From contig SKXS01000095.1 of the NCBI GenBank assembly GCA_007128345.1, forward strand, positions 1 to 17,517: 17,517 bases of DNA, in the 5' to 3' direction. The DNA is from Spirochaetia bacterium (GTDB lineage Bacteria; Spirochaetota; Spirochaetia; PWKH01). The position numbers and the translations under genes are program-made. Shown piece after piece: positions 14,178-17,517 of the stretch (its first letter is position 1; each line of letters begins with the position of its first letter). The notes beneath the pieces were generated by a model, which saw only the letters and a program-made list of their open reading frames with translations, was not told the DNA's origin and made no database searches.

Positions 14178-14922
14178 CGGTTTCTGTCTCCTCCCTGCGC
14201 TGGATGTAGATATCCCCAAAGAGGGTATGCTGAAATACCTTGATAAGTCTGATCTTCACTGCCTCAAGAATGGCGAGAAAAGAGCATATGATGTCCATGG
14301 GCGAGCGCTCATTCACGATGAGTTTGACAAAAGGAAACTGTTCGTGCTCATCCAGCAGTTCGATGAGATAGGTTGTCTTCTCGTTAACTGATACTTCTTC
14401 ATAAATATTGAAAACGCTTTCGTTGGACATATTGGCCAGCAAGGTATTGAATGTCTTCAGGAGATCCCAGACATCTATCTCCTCCCAGATGGACTGATCG
14501 TCAAAGGGAAGTACCGGCTGATACTTGTTCCGGGATATGATCCACTCCGTGGTCTCCTCCTGAGATGAAATTAAATTGGCGTACTTCTTGTACTTCTGGT
14601 ATTCGATGAGACGCTCAACAAGTTCCTTCCTGGGATCCTCGTACTCCTCATCAAATTCGATCTCCACGGGAAGCAGCATTCGTGACTTGATCCATATGAG
14701 GGTCGATGCCATGAGGTAGAAATCTGACAGGCTGTCCAGGTCTATGTCCACCGCATACTTGATAAATTCCATATACTGTTCAGTAATGGAGGCTATCGGA
14801 ATATCATAGATATTTACTTCGTTCTTCTGGATAAGGAACAGCAGCAGATCAAGCGGACCGGTGAATGATGAGAGCTCTACATTGTACGGATTCCGCTTCT
14901 GCGGTACTGCCTGTTCGTTCAT
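14167..14922 (-). CDS. scpA: Segregation and condensation protein ScpA (kleisin)
   Basis: The 251-residue kleisin bridges the SMC ATPase heads and binds ScpB. The N-terminal signature FTGPLDLLLFLIQKNEVNIY and the following ITEQYMEFI helix are clear. The ASTLIWIKSRMLLP segment is the SMC-contact region. The middle is acidic and variable, and a winged-helix C-terminus closes with FLAILEAVKIRLIKV. The start ATG overlaps the recA stop as ATGA (4 bp), so translation is coupled to recA. No smc gene is in the window. Confidence 0.95.
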   Translation of the reverse strand: MNEQAVPQKRNPYNVELSSFTGPLDLLLFLIQKNEVNIYDIPIASITEQYMEFIKYAVDIDLDSLSDFYLMASTLIWIKSRMLLPVEIEFDEEYEDPRKELVERLIEYQKYKKYANLISSQEETTEWIISRNKYQPVLPFDDQSIWEEIDVWDLLKTFNTLLANMSNESVFNIYEEVSVNEKTTYLIELLDEHEQFPFVKLIVNERSPMDIICSFLAILEAVKIRLIKVFQHTLFGDIYIQRREETETDEQ

Positions 14923-15992
14923 AGCTCAGTTTTCGGCTGCACCTCTTTGTCTCCCTTTCCCGGGAACATGAGCTCCCGCAGCTTCTTTTCGATTGTCTGG
15001 TAGATGTCCTGGTGCTCTTCAAGGAACGCCTTGGCGTTCTCCCTTCCCTGGCCGATCTTCTCATCCTGATACGCGTACCAGCTGCCGCTCTTCGCTAACA
15101 GATCGTATTTAACTGCCGCATCAAGCAGGCTTGCCGAAGCACTGATGCCATAGCCGAATATAATTTCCAGTTCCGCCTTCCTGAAAGGAGGAGCCACCTT
15201 GTTCTTCACCACCTTGACCCTCACCCTGTTGCCGATGGCCTCATCGGCTGTCTTGGATATTGTTTCAATGCGGCGCACCTCCAATCGGACCGATGCGTAG
15301 AACTTGAGCGCCTTGCCCCCGGTAGTGGTCTCGGGATTACCGAACATCACCCCGATCTTCATCCTGATCTGGTTGATGAATATAAGGCAGGTGCCGGACC
15401 GTGAGATTGTTGCTGTGAGCTTGCGAAGGGCCTGGCTCATGAGCCGCGCCTGGAGGCCCATGTGTGAATCACCCATTTCGCCGTTAATCTCCGCCTGAGG
15501 CGTGAGGGCTGCGACGGAGTCAACGACGATGATGTCCAGCGCGCCGGAACGTACCAGGGATTCCGCAATTTCCAGGGCCTGCTCACCGGTATCAGGCTGG
15601 GAAATCCACAGTTCGTCAATGTTGACCCCCAGCTGCTTCGCGTACACCGGGTCCAGCGCATGTTCGGCATCGATGAATGCGGCTATGCCCCCGGTCTTCT
15701 GGCACTCGGCTATCGCGTGGAGCGCCAGGGTAGTCTTCCCGGATGATTCAGGACCATATATCTCAACGACTCTTCCCCGGGGATATCCCCCTACTCCCAA
15801 CGCTTCGTCCAGGAGGATGGATCCGGAGGGTATGGTGGCAATCTGCTTGATGTATCCCTCCTCGCCCATGCGCATGAGGGAGCCCTTGCCGAACTGCTTA
15901 TCCAGTTGGAGCCTTGCTGACTCCAATGCCTGCCGTTTCTGATCCGCGTTCTCGTACGCGCTCGATGATATTGCGGGATTCTTCTTAGCCAT
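14919..15992 (-). CDS. recA: Recombinase RecA
   Basis: RecA (357 residues) is the ATP-dependent strand-exchange protein of homologous recombination and, where LexA exists, the SOS co-protease. Walker A is GPESSGKTT (80-88) and Walker B is LDIIVVDS (152-159). The DNA-binding loop L2 region follows NQIR (207-210), with the MKIGVMFGNPETTTGG stretch. The acidic/polar C-terminal tail is short. ATG 15992 is chosen over an upstream GTG because GGAG lies 9 nt before it and the protein then begins MAKKNP. The stop overlaps scpA. The upstream region holds a candidate promoter and a palindrome. Confidence 0.98.
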   Translation of the reverse strand: MAKKNPAISSSAYENADQKRQALESARLQLDKQFGKGSLMRMGEEGYIKQIATIPSGSILLDEALGVGGYPRGRVVEIYGPESSGKTTLALHAIAECQKTGGIAAFIDAEHALDPVYAKQLGVNIDELWISQPDTGEQALEIAESLVRSGALDIIVVDSVAALTPQAEINGEMGDSHMGLQARLMSQALRKLTATISRSGTCLIFINQIRMKIGVMFGNPETTTGGKALKFYASVRLEVRRIETISKTADEAIGNRVRVKVVKNKVAPPFRKAELEIIFGYGISASASLLDAAVKYDLLAKSGSWYAYQDEKIGQGRENAKAFLEEHQDIYQTIEKKLRELMFPGKGDKEVQPKTEL

Positions 15993-16014
15993 AGGTATAT
16001 TCTCCACTTTGTTC

Positions 16015-16031
16015 AGTATAGAAGCTTCTAT
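16015..16031 (-). promoter_or_regulatory. Candidate recA -10 element overlapping a 14-bp perfect palindrome
   Basis: TATACT (16020-16015) matches the -10 consensus at 5/6 and would start transcription near 16008, giving a leader of about 16 nt that carries the GGAG ribosome binding site. No good -35 is seen. The perfect palindrome ATAGAAGCTTCTAT (16018-16031) overlaps the -10, as expected of a repressor operator. It does not match the E. coli, Bacillus or alphaproteobacterial LexA boxes. Confidence 0.4.
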
Positions 16032-16040
16032 TGCGTGTAC

Positions 16041-16066
16041 AGCTCATGGTGATTCACCGTTGAGCT
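16041..16066 (-). repeat. Stem-loop over the dtd stop codon
   Basis: AGCTCA (16041-16046) and TGAGCT (16061-16066) enclose a second inverted repeat GGTG/CACC (16048-16051 with 16055-16058). The hairpin contains the dtd stop codon and is not followed by a T-tract on the minus strand, so it does not look like an intrinsic terminator. It could stabilise the rpe-dtd mRNA or mark a processing point before recA. Confidence 0.4.
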
Positions 16067-16503
16067 GAATCCAGGAGTATCGTCACCGGACCGTCGTTCA
16101 CGGAAGCAACCTGCATATATGCACCGAAGCAGCCGGTCTCAACCGGTACAGTATAGCATGTTTCAAGGCGCTCAGCGAAGGATGCAACCATCTTTTCCGC
16201 CTGACCCGGTTCCTCTGCCTTGTTGTAGGAAGGACGGTTTCCCTTTCGAGTATCAGCGCAGAGAGTGAACTGGCTGATGACAAGGACAGACCCCTTCACA
16301 TCAATTACCGAACGGTTCATCTTCCCCTGCTCGTCAGCAAATATTCTCAGCTGTGCAGTTTTTCTGGCAAGCAATGCGATATCAGAATCGGTGTCGCCCT
16401 GCTCCACTCCCACATAGACCAGCAGACCGACACCGGTCTGTCCGACGACACGCCCGTCTGCGCTCACTGATGCTTCTCTTACCCGCTGCACGACCGCCTT
16501 CAC
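16054..16503 (-). CDS. dtd: D-aminoacyl-tRNA deacylase
   Basis: This enzyme hydrolyses D-amino acids mischarged on tRNA and so protects translation. Its 149 residues match the usual length. It begins MKAVVQRVREASV and has the active-site SQFTL motif (77-81) and the NDGPVT motif (136-141) with the Gly-Pro that enforces chiral selection. The GTG start at 16503 overlaps the rpe stop as GTGA, so the two are coupled. The stop lies inside the stem-loop at 16041-16066, 61 bp before the recA start. Confidence 0.96.
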   Translation of the reverse strand: MKAVVQRVREASVSADGRVVGQTGVGLLVYVGVEQGDTDSDIALLARKTAQLRIFADEQGKMNRSVIDVKGSVLVISQFTLCADTRKGNRPSYNKAEEPGQAEKMVASFAERLETCYTVPVETGCFGAYMQVASVNDGPVTILLDSAQR

Positions 16504-17174
16504 CGCATGCCCTCTGCAATGGATCTCAGAATTCCAGCTTCAGCGACGGGATCTTCCGCACCGAAGAAGGCACTTCCGAATACCAGGATGTCGGTCCCGG
16601 CCTCCCGTACAGCGCGGGCAGTTGAACGGTTGACTCCACCGTCAACAACGATGGAGAAATTCAGCCCCCTGCGCTTACGTTCTGCCGCAAGTGAAGCAAC
16701 CTTCTCAAGGCAGAAGGGAATCAGTTCCTGTCCCCCGTACCCCGGGTTTACTGTCATTACCAGCACCAGGTCCACGGACCCAAGGAGCGGAAATAATGCT
16801 TCGACGGGAGTTGATGGCACCAGTGAAATGCCTGCCTGCTTTCCGAAACCCTTGATCTGCTGAACAACCCGGTGAGCGTGGACTGCAGCCTCTATGTGGA
16901 ATGTTATACAGTCTGATCCTGCGAGAGCAAACTGCTCAATGAAGGTCTCCGGATGGTTGACCATAAGATGGGTGTCGAAAAACAGGGAGCTGCACTCCCT
17001 GATATCCCTGATGAATTTCGCACCGAAGGTGATCTCCGGAACGAACGAACCGTCCATCACGTCCAGATGGACCCAGTCTGCCTTCGCTCGGTTGATGAGT
17101 TCCAGCTGGCCCTTCATGTCGGAAAAGTCAGCTGACAGCACCGAAGGCGCTATGCGTAACTTCCTGCCTTCCAT
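16500..17174 (-). CDS. rpe: Ribulose-phosphate 3-epimerase
   Basis: The epimerase interconverts ribulose-5-phosphate and xylulose-5-phosphate in the pentose phosphate pathway. The 224 residues form a TIM barrel. It begins with the IAPSVLSADF motif (8-17). Metal and catalytic residues are H36 and D38 (VHLDVMDG), H69 (DTHLM) and D178 (VVDGGV), and the NPGYGGQ phosphate loop is at 143-149. ATG 17174 is supported by family alignment, and an in-frame stop (17189-17187) prevents extension. No Shine-Dalgarno sequence precedes it. It is the first gene of the minus-strand cluster. Confidence 0.97.
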   Translation of the reverse strand: MEGRKLRIAPSVLSADFSDMKGQLELINRAKADWVHLDVMDGSFVPEITFGAKFIRDIRECSSLFFDTHLMVNHPETFIEQFALAGSDCITFHIEAAVHAHRVVQQIKGFGKQAGISLVPSTPVEALFPLLGSVDLVLVMTVNPGYGGQELIPFCLEKVASLAAERKRRGLNFSIVVDGGVNRSTARAVREAGTDILVFGSAFFGAEDPVAEAGILRSIAEGMR

Positions 17175-17180
17175 AGGAAT

Positions 17181-17209
17181 GTTGTATCAGAAATTACTCC
17201 CTTTGGCAA
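17181..17209 (-). promoter_or_regulatory. Candidate promoter of the rpe-to-mazG cluster
   Basis: TTGCCA (17209-17204) matches the -35 at 5/6. TACAAC (17186-17181), 17 bp away, matches the -10 at 4/6 and has a TG extension. The predicted start lies at about 17174, the A of the rpe start codon. An alternative extended -10, TGATATTAT (17266-17258), lies upstream with a weak -35 (ATAACA) and would give a leader of about 75 nt. Confidence 0.4.
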
Positions 17210-17230
17210 TCGACAGGAGAGAAGTGTTTC

Positions 17231-17259
17231 TTGTTATGGTAAATCCTGGAAATTACAAT
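17231..17259 (+). promoter_or_regulatory. Possible plus-strand promoter upstream of the hairpin
   Basis: TTGTTA (17231-17236) and TACAAT (17254-17259) are separated by 17 bp, matching consensus at 4/6 and 5/6. Transcription would begin near 17266 and meet the terminator-like hairpin about 40 nt later. AT-rich intergenic DNA gives such matches by chance, so confidence is low. Confidence 0.25.
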
Positions 17260-17265
17260 AATATC

Positions 17266-17327
17266 ATTTCAGCACTTTTTTGTTATTATGCTTTGATCAG
17301 TAAACCCCTCTGAAGAGGGGTTTATTT
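17266..17327 (+). ncRNA. Hypothetical short transcript between promoter and hairpin
   Basis: A promoter-like pair (17231-17259) and an intrinsic terminator-like hairpin (17302-17327) would define an RNA of about 60 nt with no open reading frame. I recognise no known small RNA family. The proposal rests only on spacing. Confidence 0.15.
17302..17327 (+). terminator. Terminator-like perfect hairpin
   Basis: AAACCCCTCT (17302-17311) and AGAGGGGTTT (17314-17323) are perfect inverse complements, forming a 9-bp stem with a TGAA tetraloop. TTTATTTC follows on the plus strand. The minus strand lacks a T-tract. No plus-strand gene ends nearby, because the hairpin sits between two divergent promoters. 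Confidence 0.6.
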
Positions 17328-17353
17328 CTCGTTTCCCTGAATGTAAAAGATTA

Positions 17354-17362
17354 TGGTATAAT
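17354..17362 (+). promoter_or_regulatory. Extended -10 promoter of the right-edge gene
   Basis: TGG-TATAAT (17354-17362) is a perfect -10 with a TG extension. No convincing -35 is present, which is acceptable for extended -10 promoters. Transcription would start near 17369, leaving a leader of about 118 nt. That leader contains short inverted repeats, such as CTGCT/AGCAG before a T-run at 17452-17456. Confidence 0.5.
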
Positions 17363-17486
17363 TACATAACATCAAGGTGATGCTAAGATTACCTCATGAA
17401 TTTGACATTATTTCACATCAGTCTGCTCTGTGATGCAGGTATTCAGCAGTGATTTTTAAGTCTTTATCCTCGAAGGACACAAGTGA

Positions 17487-17517
17487 ATGAACAAAACCGT
17501 GATAAAACATTGTAATC
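17487..17517 (+). CDS. Start of a gene running off the right edge (unknown)
   Basis: ATG 17487 is preceded by AAGGA (17473-17477) with 9-nt spacing and by an extended -10 promoter 125 bp upstream. The ten visible codons read MNKTVIKHCN, basic at first, which would suit a signal peptide but is too short to judge. A GTG at 17483 is in another frame and stops after ten codons. The product is unknown. Confidence 0.4.
   Translation, partial: MNKTVIKHCN

Overview
This is a stretch of bacterial core chromosome, most likely from a spirochaete (Spirochaetota). The best taxonomic clue is a cytidylate kinase fused in frame to a six-domain ribosomal protein S1, an arrangement I recall from Treponema-type spirochaetes. 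Bacterial-type rnpB, dnaG-rpoD linkage, spirochaete-like lipoproteins with short lipoboxes and moderate GC content agree with this. The assignment is inference, because no database search was possible. I saw no phage, transposon, CRISPR array or recognisable defence system.

Left part (1-8380), mostly plus strand. A truncated lipoprotein gene leaves the window on the minus strand (1-156). A divergent intergenic region follows, then tRNA-Tyr(GTA) with its own promoter and terminator. Next comes a compact information-processing cluster: a YkgJ-type Cys-cluster protein, dnaG, rpoD (overlapping dnaG by 4 bp), a coiled-coil/zinc-ribbon protein and the RNase P RNA gene. A large B12-binding/radical SAM protein follows. 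Its C-terminal DUF2344-type domain is split off by a frameshift near 7944-7946.

Right part (8350-17174), all minus strand and tightly packed. In transcription order the genes are rpe, dtd, recA, scpA, scpB, an rluB/rsuA-family pseudouridine synthase, the cmk-rpsA fusion, a membrane-anchored TPR protein, a lipoprotein and mazG. Most junctions overlap by 4-32 bp or have gaps of 1-60 bp. The genes therefore look like one long operon joining sugar-phosphate metabolism, translation quality control, recombination, chromosome condensation, rRNA modification, ribosome/CMP supply and nucleotide sanitation. recA has a candidate promoter of its own next to a perfect 14-bp palindrome.

Right edge (17175-17517). 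This is a divergent intergenic region with a candidate rpe promoter on the minus strand, a perfect terminator-like hairpin, a plus-strand extended -10 promoter and the first ten codons of a gene that runs off the window.

The most interesting signals are a Shine-Dalgarno sequence inside the cmk-rpsA linker that could give separate S1 synthesis, the frameshifted radical SAM gene, the very acidic N-terminal region of RpoD, the palindrome at recA, and a possible short plus-strand transcript ending at the hairpin near 17302-17327. I found no convincing novel system.
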